Source: Alistipes excrementigallinarum (GTDB lineage Bacteria > Bacteroidota > Bacteroidia > Bacteroidales > Rikenellaceae). From it: a stretch of 64,000 nt of DNA. A program made the position numbers and the translations under genes. The stretch spans positions 1 through 64,000 of the forward strand of contig DXIP01000013.1 in the NCBI GenBank assembly GCA_019112825.1, read 5' to 3'. The notes beneath the pieces are model-generated. The model saw only the letters and a list, made by a program, of their open reading frames with translations, was not told the origin of the DNA and did no database searches. Of this stretch, positions 1-8,993 are shown one piece after another; position 1 is the first letter of the stretch, and every line of letters starts with the position of its first letter.

Positions 1-78
1 GCGGCTCGGCCGCAGACAACCATCAGCACCATGAACAGGGGCACGACCGGCAACCGGTCCGAGGCCCGCAAACCATAA
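1..78 (+). CDS. possible C-terminal end of an upstream gene (partial)
   Basis: Frame 1 is open from the left edge to a TAA at 76-78, ending in the residues SEARKP. It stops 21 bases before dapA, as expected for an upstream operon member. The 25 visible residues show no motif that I recognise and could be chance, so function is unknown and even the coding status is doubtful. Confidence 0.25.
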   Translation, partial: AARPQTTISTMNRGTTGNRSEARKP

Positions 79-99
79 ACCCTAAACAGCGAACAAACC

Positions 100-990
100 A
101 TGTTACAGAACAAACTGGCCGGCGCAGGCGCCGCCATGATAACCCCCTTTACGCCCGACAGACGGGTAGACTACCAGGCTCTGGCCCGCATGCTCGACTA
201 CGTCATCGAGGGGGGCGTCGACTACATCGTGGCCCTGGGCACCACGGCCGAGACGCCGACGCTCTACATGCCCGAACGGGCCGTCATCGCCATGTACATC
301 ACCGACCACATCCGCGGCCGCGTGCCGCTGGTGATGGGCTGCGGCGGCAACTCCACCTCGGAGGTGCTCGACCAGCTGCGCGAATTCGACCTGCGGGGCG
401 CCGACGCCATCCTGAGCGTGACGCCCTACTACAACAAACCCTCGCAGGAGGGGCTCTACCAGCACTTCCGCACCGTCTCGGAGCACTCGCCGCTGCCCGT
501 CATCCTCTACAACATCCCCGGCCGCACGGGGGTCAACATGACGGCCGAGACGACGCTCCGCATCGCGCGCGACTTCCCCAACGTAATCGGCATCAAGGAG
601 GCCTCGGGCAACATCGAGCAGATGCAGCAGATTCTCGACAACCGCCCCGAAGGGTTCCTCGTCCTCTCGGGCGACGACGGCATGACGCTCGAGCTGATGC
701 GCCGCGGCGGCGACGGCGTCATCTCGGTGGCGGCTAACGCCTTCCCGCGCCGCTTCATGGAGTGCATCAACCTGGCCAAGCGCGGGGCGTTCGACGAGGC
801 CGACCGCGCCTACGAACGGCTGCGCGAGGCGGTCGAGGCGCTCTTCGCCGAGGGCAACCCCGTCGGCGTGAAGTGCGCCCTTGCGAGCATGGGGCTCATC
901 GGCCCCACGATGCGTCTGCCGCTGGTCGAGGGGACCGAAGCGCTGCGCCGCCGCTTCGAAAAACTCATTGCGGAATACGATTTGCGGTAG
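100..990 (+). CDS. dapA: 4-hydroxy-tetrahydrodipicolinate synthase
   Basis: Condenses pyruvate with aspartate semialdehyde, the first committed step of the diaminopimelate/lysine pathway that also feeds peptidoglycan; cytosolic TIM barrel. The 296-residue length is typical. Visible signatures are the pyruvate-binding GTTAE (47-51), YNKPSQEG (111-118), the catalytic tyrosine Y137 in ILYNIPGRTG, and the Schiff-base lysine K166 in GIKEASG. It starts with ATG and is followed after 45 bases by the DUF4919-like gene and then the peptidase gene, all on the same strand without a visible promoter or terminator between them, so the three are probably co-transcribed. No promoter is visible in the 99 upstream bases. 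Confidence 0.97.
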   Translation: MLQNKLAGAGAAMITPFTPDRRVDYQALARMLDYVIEGGVDYIVALGTTAETPTLYMPERAVIAMYITDHIRGRVPLVMGCGGNSTSEVLDQLREFDLRGADAILSVTPYYNKPSQEGLYQHFRTVSEHSPLPVILYNIPGRTGVNMTAETTLRIARDFPNVIGIKEASGNIEQMQQILDNRPEGFLVLSGDDGMTLELMRRGGDGVISVAANAFPRRFMECINLAKRGAFDEADRAYERLREAVEALFAEGNPVGVKCALASMGLIGPTMRLPLVEGTEALRRRFEKLIAEYDLR

Positions 991-1035
991 GCTGCACGTT
1001 AGTTATCCATCCAGTAACGTGCACAACCGCTGCCT

Positions 1036-1782
1036 ATGAAACGATTCGAACAAGTGCTCCTTGCACTGCTGCTCCTGCCGGCGCTGGCGCTGGCCAAGGT
1101 GCCCGACGACGAAGACATCCTCGACCGGACGATGAACACCGCCTCGCCCTTCTACTACACGAAGCTGATGATGCGCTACAACGCGGGCGATTCGACGATG
1201 ACCGACGAGGACTACCACTACCTCTACTACGGCTACGCCTTCCAGGATGCCTACAAGCCCTTCGCCTCGAACCAGGCGCTCGACCGCATGCTGATGATTG
1301 CCGCGCGCATCGACGTCGAGCGGCCGCTGCGCGAGGACCTCGAGCTGCTCGTCTCGGCGGGCAACGACGCCCAGAAGGTCGACCCCTTCAGCCCGAAGGT
1401 GCTCAACCTGATGGCCTACGCCTACGGGGCGCTGGGCGACACCATCCGCGAGCGGGCCTACTACGAACGGATGAACCGCATCATCCGCACCATCGAGCAG
1501 TCGGGCGACGGCTACACGCAGAAGACGCCGCAGCACATCCTCATGTTCGACCATGCACTCGACGTGCTCGCCTCCGAGGGGCTCCCCTACGGCCGCAGCC
1601 GCGTCATCAGCCGCGAGGTCGAGTTCGTGCCGCTCGTCTCGCCCATGGTCATCGAGGGGAAGAAGCGCAAGGGGTTCTACTTCGACTTCAGCCGCATCTA
1701 CCGCAACAAACCCGAGGGATACACCTATAAACGTGACCGCACATGGCAATTCAACAATCTGAAACCCCGCACCTACAAATAA
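1036..1782 (+). CDS. exported DUF4919-like protein
   Basis: A 248-residue protein with an N-terminal signal peptide (basic MKRFEQ, then the hydrophobic stretch LLALLLLPALALA) and a soluble helical domain rich in Tyr, Asp and Met. The tract YYTKLMMRYNAGDSTMT near residues 36-52 and the position in a Bacteroidales genome fit the DUF4919 family, whose function is unknown; I assign this from memory of the family pattern, not a search. It is probably periplasmic. The last 40 bases overlap the start of the following peptidase gene, which suggests translational coupling. Confidence 0.75.
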   Translation: MKRFEQVLLALLLLPALALAKVPDDEDILDRTMNTASPFYYTKLMMRYNAGDSTMTDEDYHYLYYGYAFQDAYKPFASNQALDRMLMIAARIDVERPLREDLELLVSAGNDAQKVDPFSPKVLNLMAYAYGALGDTIRERAYYERMNRIIRTIEQSGDGYTQKTPQHILMFDHALDVLASEGLPYGRSRVISREVEFVPLVSPMVIEGKKRKGFYFDFSRIYRNKPEGYTYKRDRTWQFNNLKPRTYK

Positions 1783-3233
1783 TCGCACGCCGCCTGCTGC
1801 TGCTCGTGCTGACGGCCGCCGCGGCCTTCGGCTGCAGCAAGGAGGAAGGCGAGCGGCAGCGCCTTGAGAGCAACGTTGCGAGCGTCGTGCTGCGCTCCGA
1901 GGCGGGCTCCGAGGCGTCGTTCACCGTCTCGTCGAGCGGCCCGTGGTCGCTCACCACGACGGGCGAGGAGTTCGAGGTCGTCGGCCCCGCGAGCGGCGAC
2001 CGCGGCGAGACGACCGTCACGGTGCGGGCGCTCGCCGCAAATGAGGGGCGGCTGCGCCGCGAGCTGGGCAGCATCACGCTGCAGCTCGACAAGGGCGGGC
2101 TCCAGACGCAGGTAGGCGTCGAGCAGAGCATGGCCACGGCGCCCCAGACGCTGCTCATGTACATGCCCTGGTCGGGCGACCTCACCTCGTTCTTCGAGCA
2201 GAACCTCGCCGACATGGAGCAGACCGTCGCCGCCGGCTACCTCGGCGATACGCGGCTCGTGGTCTTCTTCATGCCCGATGAGCGGCGGGCCGAGTTCTTC
2301 GAGCTCTACCACGACAACGGGCAGTGCGTCCGGCTGAACCACCGCACCTACGATACGGCGCCCGACTTCACCACGGCCGAGGGCATCGCCTCCATCCTCG
2401 AGCAGGTGCGCCAGACGGCCCCCGCCGAGCGCTACGCCATGACGATTGGCAGCCACGGCATGGCCTGGCTCCCCGTCTCGGGCATCTACGCGCGGCCCGG
2501 CAGCGCGGCTCCGCGCGAGCGGGAGTACTGGGAGTATGCGGCCGAGGGTGCGGCACTGACCCGCTGGTTCGGCGGCAAGCTGGACCAGTACCGGACCGAC
2601 ATCACCACGCTGGCCGAGGGCATCACGCTGGCCGGCATGGAGATGGAGTACATCCTCTTCGACGACTGCTACATGTCGTCGGTCGAGGTGGCCTACGACC
2701 TGCGCCACGTCACGCGCCACCTCATCGGCTCGACGTGCGAAATCATGGCCTACGGATTCCCCTACGCCCTGATGGGGCGCTACCTGGTCGGCGAGCCCGA
2801 CTACGAGAACATCTGCGAGTCGTTCTACCGCTTCTACAGCTCGTACCAGTACCCCTACGGGACGATTGGCGTGACGGACTGCGCCGAGCTGGAGCGTCTG
2901 GCCGACATCATGAAGCGCATCAATGCGGGCGATGTCTTCGACGGCTCGCAGCTCTCCGAGCTGCAGGTGCTCGACGGCTACAACCCGACGCGTTTCTTCG
3001 ACCTGGGGGACTACGTCCGCCACCTCTGCACATCGCCCACGCTGCTTGCCGAGTTCGAGGAGCAGCTCGCCCGCACGGTCCCCTACCACCGCCACACGCC
3101 GGAGTTCTACTCGATGTCGAGCGGAGCGAAGGCGATTCGCACCTTCTCGGGCATCACCACCTCGGACCCGAGCACGAGCGACGCCACGCGGACCAAGCAG
3201 CAGACCGCATGGTGGCAGGCCACGCACGAATAG
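1743..3233 (+). CDS. clostripain-like (C11) peptidase lipoprotein with BACON domain
   Basis: A 496-residue secreted protein. Residues 1-31 form a lipoprotein signal (RR followed by a leucine/alanine stretch ending AAFGC, lipidated Cys31). Residues about 40-130 resemble a BACON domain, common in Bacteroidetes surface proteins. The rest matches the clostripain/C11 fold: it opens with LLMYMPWSGDL, has the catalytic His in GSHGMAW (about residue 238) and the catalytic Cys in FDDCYMSS (about 309). C11 enzymes cut after basic residues; the actual substrate here is unknown. The ATG lies inside the preceding gene (40-base overlap), and it is the only start that keeps the complete lipoprotein signal. 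A strong hairpin terminator follows at 3273. Confidence 0.88.
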   Translation: MAIQQSETPHLQIIARRLLLLVLTAAAAFGCSKEEGERQRLESNVASVVLRSEAGSEASFTVSSSGPWSLTTTGEEFEVVGPASGDRGETTVTVRALAANEGRLRRELGSITLQLDKGGLQTQVGVEQSMATAPQTLLMYMPWSGDLTSFFEQNLADMEQTVAAGYLGDTRLVVFFMPDERRAEFFELYHDNGQCVRLNHRTYDTAPDFTTAEGIASILEQVRQTAPAERYAMTIGSHGMAWLPVSGIYARPGSAAPREREYWEYAAEGAALTRWFGGKLDQYRTDITTLAEGITLAGMEMEYILFDDCYMSSVEVAYDLRHVTRHLIGSTCEIMAYGFPYALMGRYLVGEPDYENICESFYRFYSSYQYPYGTIGVTDCAELERLADIMKRINAGDVFDGSQLSELQVLDGYNPTRFFDLGDYVRHLCTSPTLLAEFEEQLARTVPYHRHTPEFYSMSSGAKAIRTFSGITTSDPSTSDATRTKQQTAWWQATHE

Positions 3234-3272
3234 CGGGCCGCCGACACACCGGCCGCAGCCCCATAAAGAAGA

Positions 3273-3306
3273 AGAGAAGCGACCCCGCAAGGGTCGCTTC
3301 TCTTTT
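3273..3306 (+). terminator. rho-independent terminator after the dapA operon
   Basis: A 13-bp perfect stem (3273-3285 with 3291-3303, loop CGCAA) runs into a short T tract. It ends the dapA/DUF4919/C11 operon. The same stem core and its downstream flank recur at 3546. Confidence 0.85.
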
Positions 3307-3605
3307 ATCCATTCATTTGCCCGGCCCGCCTGCTCCCGGCTCACCCGAAGCACCGGCGCGGGTCCTCTCTGCCCGGTCCGAAACCTCCGCCTTCCTGCCC
3401 CAGGCCCCGGCCTGCTCCCGGCTCACCCGAAGCACCGCGCGGGCCCTCTCTGCCCGACCCGAAACCACCGCCTTCCAGCCCGGCCGCCGAGGCACGTTCT
3501 CGGACGCAGCCCGGCCCCGCCGCCCCGCCCGAAATAAAAGAAGGGAAGCGACCCCGCAAGGGTCGCTTCCCTTTTATCCATTCATTTGCCCGGCCCGCCT
3601 GCTCC
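3277..3605. repeat. 60-bp direct repeat of a terminator flanking two 82-bp units
   Basis: Bases 3277-3336 and 3546-3605 are identical except for one position and each carries the hairpin core GAAGCGACCC plus 36 bases of 3' flank. Between them lie two copies (3329-3410 and 3411-3490) of an imperfect 82-bp GC-rich unit beginning CCTGCTCCCG. This explains the whole gene-free stretch 3234-3616; I see no gene in it. Confidence 0.85.
3541..3575. terminator. bidirectional terminator between C11 and MATE genes
   Basis: A 14-bp stem (3541-3554 with 3560-3573) with the same CGCAA loop as the hairpin at 3273. T-rich tracts occur on both strands, so it can also end the leftward MATE transcript, whose stop codon is at 3617. 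Confidence 0.75.
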
Positions 3606-3616
3606 TGCCGCCCCTT

Positions 3617-4975
3617 CTACTCCCGGACCGGCGACGCATACCCGACCCGGCCCGCATCGGCCCGCGCGTAGATGACCTGCAGGCGGCGCGTCATGAAGAA
3701 CTGCAGCACGCCGCGCAGGAACATGTAGAGCATGAAGGCGAGCCAGAGGGCGTTGTTGCCAATCCACCCGTAGAAGAGGTGGTAGATGGCGAAGTAGGCC
3801 GCCGTAGCCCAGAACATCGAGTTGCGCATCACGCGCGTATGGGTCGCTCCCACCATGATGCCGTCCATGATGAAGGGCATGGCGCTGGCGATGGGGATGA
3901 TGATAATCCAGACGATGTAGCGCCCGGCAAGCTCGACGATGGTCGGGGCGTCGGGGGCCGACGCGTCGACGAAGAGCCCCACCAGGTCGCGCCACCAGAC
4001 GATGTAGATGCCCACGAAGAGGGCCGAGACGGCCGTCCCCCAGAAGATGCAACGCTTGAGGCATGCGCGCAGCGAGCGGCCGTCGCGCGCCCCGATGAAG
4101 CGCCCCGTGAGCGCCTCGGCGGCATAGGCGAAGCCGTCGTTCATGTAGGAGAAGAGGGTGAAGAGCTCGAGCAGCAGCGTGTTGACCGCCAGCATCGCCG
4201 GGTTGTCCATGCGGGCCGAGGCCCCCGTGAAGAAGGTGTAGACGGCCACGATGCAGAGCGTGCGCAGCATGATGTCGCGGTTGACGATGAAGAAGTGGCG
4301 CAGCGGACGCAGGTCGAAGACCTCGCGCCAGTCGATGCCCGTCAGCACGTGCCGGTAGCGCCACACCAGCAGCAGCGCCGCCAGCATCACCCCCGTCCAC
4401 TGCCCCGCAACGGAGCCGTAGGCGATGCCGACGATGCCCATCTTCATGCCGAAGGCGAACCAGAGGCTGCACCCCACGTGGACGATGTTGACCGTCACGG
4501 CCGTACACATCGGAATCAGGGCGTTCTGCATGCCCGTATACCAGCCGTTGAAGCCGAAGAGCATGATGCCCGCCGGGACGGCCCAGATGCGGGCGTAGAA
4601 GTAGGCACGCGTCATCTCGCCGCCGTTCATGGCCCAGAGCGCCAGCTCGCCGATGGGGTACTGCAGCGCGACGACCAGCAACCCCATCGAGGCGGCCACC
4701 ACCAGCGCACGGGCCAGCATGTTGGTGCACTCGCGGAAGTCGCCCGCACCGAAGGCCTGCGCCGTGAAGCCGCTCGTGCCCATCCGCACGAAGGAGCAGT
4801 TCCAGTAGATGAAGTTGAAAATCGAGACCCCGATGGCCAGCGCCCCGATGTTGGCCGCCGAGTCACCGGCCGAGTGGCCGGCGATGGCCGTACCGACGAT
4901 GCCCATCAGGGGCACCGTGATGTTCGAGACGATGTTGGGCAGCGCCAGGCGCAGGATTTCGCGGTTCATCGACAT
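3617..4975 (-). CDS. MATE-family efflux transporter
   Basis: Multidrug and toxin extrusion type inner-membrane antiporter (cation-coupled drug or metabolite efflux). The N terminus reads REILRLALPNIVSNITVPLMG, followed by about twelve hydrophobic segments, and the repeat of the two bundle halves can be seen. I place the start at the ATG at 4975 (452 residues): the longer frame starts with TTG at 5047 and overlaps the promoter -7 box, so those 24 residues cannot be translated from that promoter. Substrate unknown. It is divergent from rluB and converges on the C11 operon. Confidence 0.92.
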   Translation of the reverse strand: MSMNREILRLALPNIVSNITVPLMGIVGTAIAGHSAGDSAANIGALAIGVSIFNFIYWNCSFVRMGTSGFTAQAFGAGDFRECTNMLARALVVAASMGLLVVALQYPIGELALWAMNGGEMTRAYFYARIWAVPAGIMLFGFNGWYTGMQNALIPMCTAVTVNIVHVGCSLWFAFGMKMGIVGIAYGSVAGQWTGVMLAALLLVWRYRHVLTGIDWREVFDLRPLRHFFIVNRDIMLRTLCIVAVYTFFTGASARMDNPAMLAVNTLLLELFTLFSYMNDGFAYAAEALTGRFIGARDGRSLRACLKRCIFWGTAVSALFVGIYIVWWRDLVGLFVDASAPDAPTIVELAGRYIVWIIIIPIASAMPFIMDGIMVGATHTRVMRNSMFWATAAYFAIYHLFYGWIGNNALWLAFMLYMFLRGVLQFFMTRRLQVIYARADAGRVGYASPVRE

Positions 4976-5044
4976 GGGCACTCGCCGCCGGAGGGTAGAT
5001 GCCGCAAAGAGCCGCCGCGGCAGGGGGTTCCGGCGAAGCGAATA

Positions 5045-5052
5045 CAAAGATA
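5045..5052 (-). promoter_or_regulatory. -7 box for MATE gene
   Basis: The minus strand reads TATCTTTG (TAnnTTTG), about 70 bases before the ATG at 4975. It overlaps the upstream in-frame TTG and so decides the start codon. No clear -33 TTG is seen. Confidence 0.65.
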
Positions 5053-5138
5053 CACTTTAATTCGACAAAATGAAGGCCCCGCCCCCCTTTTGTTTCCGAT
5101 TTCGGCACGAAGCGTGTGCAGAATCCCGAAAATTGAAT

Positions 5139-5146
5139 TACCTTTG
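5139..5146 (+). promoter_or_regulatory. -7 box for rluB
   Basis: TACCTTTG on the plus strand, the only consensus box in the divergent spacer 4976-5401. It would give a leader of about 250 nt before the ATG at 5402. I see no further gene in this spacer. Confidence 0.6.
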
Positions 5147-5401
5147 CGCAACCTTGTCGACGCGTGCGGGTTAGCGCATCGGAGGGGAAGCCCCCTTCCC
5201 GTGCCCGGACCCATGCGCAGGGCCGCCGCTCCGCACGGCGGAGACGCAGCCGCCGACCGGGCAAAAGGGGCAAATGCCGGCAGGAATCCGGGCGTCAGCG
5301 ACGCCCCGAAACGAGTTCGACGTATTCCGCCGCCGGCAGGAGCCTCCGTTCAGCAAACAGACCATACCGAAAAAACATCCACGTCGAACTCGACCATTCG
5401 T

Positions 5402-6880
5402 ATGAAAGAACACAAGAACGACTCAACCGACGCACTCGCACGCTTCGGGCGTGACAAGCGGGTGCGTACCGCAACGGTCACGGCGGAACGCGTTGAGCGC
5501 AGCCCGCGTCCGCAGCGCGATGCCGCCGACTCGGAGCGACCCACAACGGACCGACAGCCCCGCAAACGGGCTTCGTACAACCCCAACTTCACGGCCGACA
5601 ACCGCCCGCTGCACGAGGAGCAGCAGGGCCGCAGCTACGGCGAGCGTCCGCACTACGGCGAGAAGGAGCACTCCGGACGAGGCTTCCAGGGCCGGGGAGG
5701 CGCCGCACGCGGAGGCGAGAGCCGCCGCGGGCAGTACGCAACGCGCGACCGCGACGAGCGGCACGAGACGCGCGGCCGCTATGAGCGCTACGAGCGCCGC
5801 GACCGCCGCGAAGAGCAGTACGGTTACTACGACGAGGAGCCGCGCGAGGAGTACGGCCGCTACGGACAGCGCGGCGAGCGTGACGAGGAGCGGCGTGCAG
5901 GCCGCGGCCGTGACGACCGCCGTGACGACCGCCGCGAACGCCGCGCCGGGGAGTACGGCCACGCACCGCACAAACCCAACAAGCGATACGACAACAACCG
6001 CGCAGAGGGGCGCTCCGCCTCGGCATACGGCGAGCGCAAGGCTCCGCGCAAGTATGGCGAACGGCCCTCGTACGACGGGCGCCGCGAGGAGCGCGGCGGA
6101 CGCTTCTCCTCGGAGCGGCGCGGCGAACGGAGCTCCTATCCGCGTTTCGACGCGGCGAAGGGGAGCGGCGAGATTCGCCTCAACCGCTTCATCGCGCAGT
6201 CGGGCCTCTGCTCGCGCCGCGAGGCCGACGACTACATCCAGGCGGGCGTGGTCACGGTCAACGGGCAGGTGGTCACGGAGCTGGGGAGCAAGGTGAAGCC
6301 GACGGACGACGTGCGCTTCAACGGCGAGCGCGTACAGGGCGAGAAGAAGGTCTACCTCGTGCTCAACAAGCCCAAGGGATATGTGACCACGATGGAGGAC
6401 CCCCACACCGACAAGACGGTGATGGAGCTGGTCAAGGGAGCCTGCACGGAGCGCATCTATCCGGTTGGCCGGCTCGACAAGAACAGCGTGGGACTGCTGC
6501 TCTTCACCAACGACGGCGACCTGACCAAGCAACTCACCCACCCCTCCTACCGCAAGAAGAAGATTTACCAGGTGACGCTCGACAAGCCCCTCACGCGTGC
6601 CGACATGGATGCCATCGCCGAGGGCATCACGCTCGAGGACGGCGAAATCTATGCCGATGAAATCTCCTACGTTTCGGAGAACAAGGAGGAGGTCGGCATC
6701 GAAATCCACTCGGGGCGCAACCGCATCGTGCGGCGCATCTTCGAGCATCTGGGCTATACGGTGCTGAAGCTCGACCGGGTCTACTACGCCGGTCTGACGA
6801 AGAAGAACCTTAAGCGCGGACAGTGGCGCTTCCTCACGCGCGAGGAGGTTGAGCGCCTCAAGTCGGGACAGTACGAATAG
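5402..6880 (+). CDS. rluB: 23S rRNA pseudouridine synthase, RluB/RsuA type, with long basic N-terminal extension
   Basis: The 492-residue protein has two parts. Residues 1 to about 255 are low-complexity and highly charged (Arg, Glu, Gly, Tyr; for example RDDRRDDRRERR) and presumably disordered. Residues about 258-492 are an S4 RNA-binding domain (RLNRFIAQSGLCSRREAD) followed by the RsuA/RluB catalytic domain with the signature GRLDKNSVGLLL (catalytic Asp near residue 358) and a C-terminal GRNRIVRRIFEHLGY. The family isomerises a single uridine in rRNA; RluB (23S) is the likely member but RluF/RsuA specificity cannot be excluded. The upstream reading frame is open far to the left, but the ATG at 5402 follows the promoter and is the plausible start. 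Confidence 0.9.
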   Translation: MKEHKNDSTDALARFGRDKRVRTATVTAERVERSPRPQRDAADSERPTTDRQPRKRASYNPNFTADNRPLHEEQQGRSYGERPHYGEKEHSGRGFQGRGGAARGGESRRGQYATRDRDERHETRGRYERYERRDRREEQYGYYDEEPREEYGRYGQRGERDEERRAGRGRDDRRDDRRERRAGEYGHAPHKPNKRYDNNRAEGRSASAYGERKAPRKYGERPSYDGRREERGGRFSSERRGERSSYPRFDAAKGSGEIRLNRFIAQSGLCSRREADDYIQAGVVTVNGQVVTELGSKVKPTDDVRFNGERVQGEKKVYLVLNKPKGYVTTMEDPHTDKTVMELVKGACTERIYPVGRLDKNSVGLLLFTNDGDLTKQLTHPSYRKKKIYQVTLDKPLTRADMDAIAEGITLEDGEIYADEISYVSENKEEVGIEIHSGRNRIVRRIFEHLGYTVLKLDRVYYAGLTKKNLKRGQWRFLTREEVERLKSGQYE

Positions 6881-6907
6881 TGCCCGCACACTATCCGCCG
6901 CCGGACC

Positions 6908-6941
6908 ACGGAGGCCGCATCTGTGCGGCCTCCGTTTTTTT
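6908..6941 (+). terminator. terminator after rluB
   Basis: A 12-bp perfect stem (6908-6919 with 6924-6935) followed by seven T, 28 bases after the rluB stop. Confidence 0.9.
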
Positions 6942-7526
6942 ATCTTCCACCGCCTCACCCCGGCTGTTCCGGCATCCTCTCCGCCACCCGGTCCGGCACT
7001 ACCCCCCCCCACACACAGACAGTCGCCTACCCGACGACACAAGCGTCCAACACTCGCTTGCCCCACGACCTCCTCTCCGGCGCCCAAACCAACCGCCCAC
7101 ACACACCTCCTGCCGCGCCTCCCCGCGCCCCCCCTCCCCGACAGACACAAAAAAGCGGCTCCCGGCACCGGAACCGCCACCCTACATCCGCATCCTCGCC
7201 CGCACCATCCGCCCCCCGAACCGGCTGGGAAAAAGCACCCTCTTCCTGCCACGTCTTCCACGTCCGCGCCGCCCGGAAAAGCGCCGCCCCGCACCTCTCT
7301 CCGCCCCCACGCACCCGCCCGCACCAGGGAAAAGCTCCGGAGCCCGCCCCCACACATCCGCATCCTCGCCCACCTGCACCTCTCTCCGACTCCCTGCTCA
7401 CGCGCCCCACCCAGGCTCCCCCTCTCGCCACCCCGCAACGCCCGAAAAAACGTCACCCCGCATCCCGCCGGCCGCCTCCCCGCGCCTTCCCGCACCTCCA
7501 AGTGCCTCCCCTCCCCGGCAGGCACA
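6942..7526. repeat. C-rich gene-free spacer with scattered short repeats
   Basis: A 580-base spacer between two converging genes with strong C-over-G skew on the plus strand. Short fragments recur: CATCCGCATCCTCGCC near 7182 and 7352, and a CTCCCCG..AGGCACAAAAAA-like tract near 7131 and 7511. Several frames are open only because stop codons are rare in such sequence. No gene supported. Confidence 0.55.
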
Positions 7527-7557
7527 AAAAAAGCGGCAGCCCGCTAAAGGCTGCCGC
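7527..7557 (-). terminator. terminator of the TPR gene
   Basis: Stem GCGGCAGCC / GGCTGCCGC (7533-7541 with 7549-7557); on the minus strand it is followed by seven T. It lies 24 bases beyond the TPR stop codon. Confidence 0.88.
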
Positions 7558-7580
7558 GCTTCGTTCAAACCGCCGGGCGA

Positions 7581-8927
7581 TTAGTTACCCTTGATTTGGT
7601 TGTAGAGGTCGTTGTACTTCTTGTACTTGTCCATCATGCCCTCCTCGTCACGCAGACGGAAGCAGAGCGACTTGAGGAACTCAACGGCGTCCGGGTCGTT
7701 GGGCTTCAGCTCGAGGACCTTCTCGAACCAGGGCACTGCTGCCATGTAGACCGCATTGACCGTCTTCAGGTCGGCATCGTAGTCGGCCTGGCTGCTGTAC
7801 TGACGCTCGTTCATCTCCTTGTTCATGGCATCGCCCTTGAGCGCATAGAAGAGGCCGAGGTAGTAGTTGCCCTCGTACATGTCGGGCTTCAGCTCGACAA
7901 TCTTCTCGAACGACTTGATGCTCTCGTCGTAGTTCTTCAGCGCGTAGAAGATACGGCCGCGGCCGAACCAGAGGTCCGTGTTGGTCGGATTCTCGGCAAT
8001 GGCGGCGTCAATCATCGTCACCAGGTCGGCGGGGTCGCCCACGCCCTTCTCGGCCGTGTAGAGCTGCATCAGACCGTCGAGAATACGCTCGCTCTTCGGG
8101 AACTTCTCGATACCCTCCAGCAGCGCATCCTTGCTCTTCATGACGAAGGCTGCGTCCTTATCCTTCTGGCCGTAGTAGCAGTGGAAGAGGTAGTAGTAGA
8201 TGTTGCCATCCTCGTCCGTATAGCCCTGCTCGAGCGCACGGTTCAGGTAGTCGGCACCCTCGGCATAGGCCTCGGGGTTCGTCGAACCCTCGACCGTCTT
8301 CAGATAGCCCGCATAGTAGAGCAGCGCCAGGTTGGGCTTCTCGCCGTAGGCGGGGCTGCTCTGTGCGGCATAGGCCGTCATGTAGTACTTGGCCGCGTCG
8401 GCATACTTGCCCGTGGTGATGCTCACGTCACCGGCCTGTGCGCAGAAGTCGCTGATTTGCTTCAGACCGACCTTGACCTTCGATGCGGTCTTGGGGTCCA
8501 TGTCGTAGGCCTTGTTGTAGGCCTCGAGCGAGAGCTCCAGAGCGCCGGGGTAAATCTCCTGGGTCTGCGTCCATGCCATAATCTTGTTGTCCTTGACATA
8601 GGCCGTGTAGTAGGGATATACATAGGCCGTGTAGGGCACGTCGAGCAAGGTCACCTCGGAGGTCGACTGGGGGTCTCCGTCGTTGAACTTGAGCATCACG
8701 GGGTCCATTTCGAGGAACAGGTCCTTCGTCGGTTCGGATACGGCCTCGAAGAAGAGCTTGCCGCGATTTACCCACGTTGCAGCCTTGGCTCCCTTCTTGG
8801 CGTCGGCGATGTCGGCGTCGCTCTTCTCGATTTTCGAAAGGAACGAATCCTTGTTCACCTTCTGAGCCTGCACGGCGGGAACTGCCAGAAGCAGCGCCGC
8901 GAGGGCCGTTACACATGTTTTTTTCAT
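7581..8927 (-). CDS. exported tetratricopeptide-repeat protein
   Basis: A 448-residue protein with a clear signal peptide (MKKTCVTALAALLLAVPAVQAQ, cleavage near residue 22). The body is helical, with TPR-like pairs easiest to see at residues about 325-360 (NTDLWFGRGRIFYALKNYDE followed by a KIVELKPDMYEGNYYLG-type helix) and again near 395-425 (WFEKVLELKPNDPDAVEFLK). Such periplasmic TPR proteins act as scaffolds; a specific partner cannot be read from the sequence. It is monocistronic: own promoter at 8986 and terminator at 7527. Confidence 0.88.
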   Translation of the reverse strand: MKKTCVTALAALLLAVPAVQAQKVNKDSFLSKIEKSDADIADAKKGAKAATWVNRGKLFFEAVSEPTKDLFLEMDPVMLKFNDGDPQSTSEVTLLDVPYTAYVYPYYTAYVKDNKIMAWTQTQEIYPGALELSLEAYNKAYDMDPKTASKVKVGLKQISDFCAQAGDVSITTGKYADAAKYYMTAYAAQSSPAYGEKPNLALLYYAGYLKTVEGSTNPEAYAEGADYLNRALEQGYTDEDGNIYYYLFHCYYGQKDKDAAFVMKSKDALLEGIEKFPKSERILDGLMQLYTAEKGVGDPADLVTMIDAAIAENPTNTDLWFGRGRIFYALKNYDESIKSFEKIVELKPDMYEGNYYLGLFYALKGDAMNKEMNERQYSSQADYDADLKTVNAVYMAAVPWFEKVLELKPNDPDAVEFLKSLCFRLRDEEGMMDKYKKYNDLYNQIKGN

Positions 8928-8985
8928 AAAGAACTTATTTTTAGGTGTTTGTATTTGGTTTCCGTCATGCGGTGTTTCCTACCTG

Positions 8986-8993
8986 CAAATATA
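8986..8993 (-). promoter_or_regulatory. -7 box for TPR gene
   Basis: TATATTTG on the minus strand, about 60 bases before the ATG at 8927, in a short spacer after gyrA. Confidence 0.65.

Noticed and set aside
4976..5047. MATE start at the TTG at 5047
   Set aside because: The codon overlaps the -7 promoter box, so it would not be in the mRNA.
2324..5401. Rightward open frame of more than 1000 codons in front of rluB
   Set aside because: It crosses the C11 gene and the MATE gene in wrong frames and the repeat spacer; GC-rich DNA has few stop codons. The RluB part starts at 5402 after its promoter.
5423..7525. Leftward 700-codon frame opposite rluB
   Set aside because: Antisense to a gene with clear family motifs and interrupted by two terminators.
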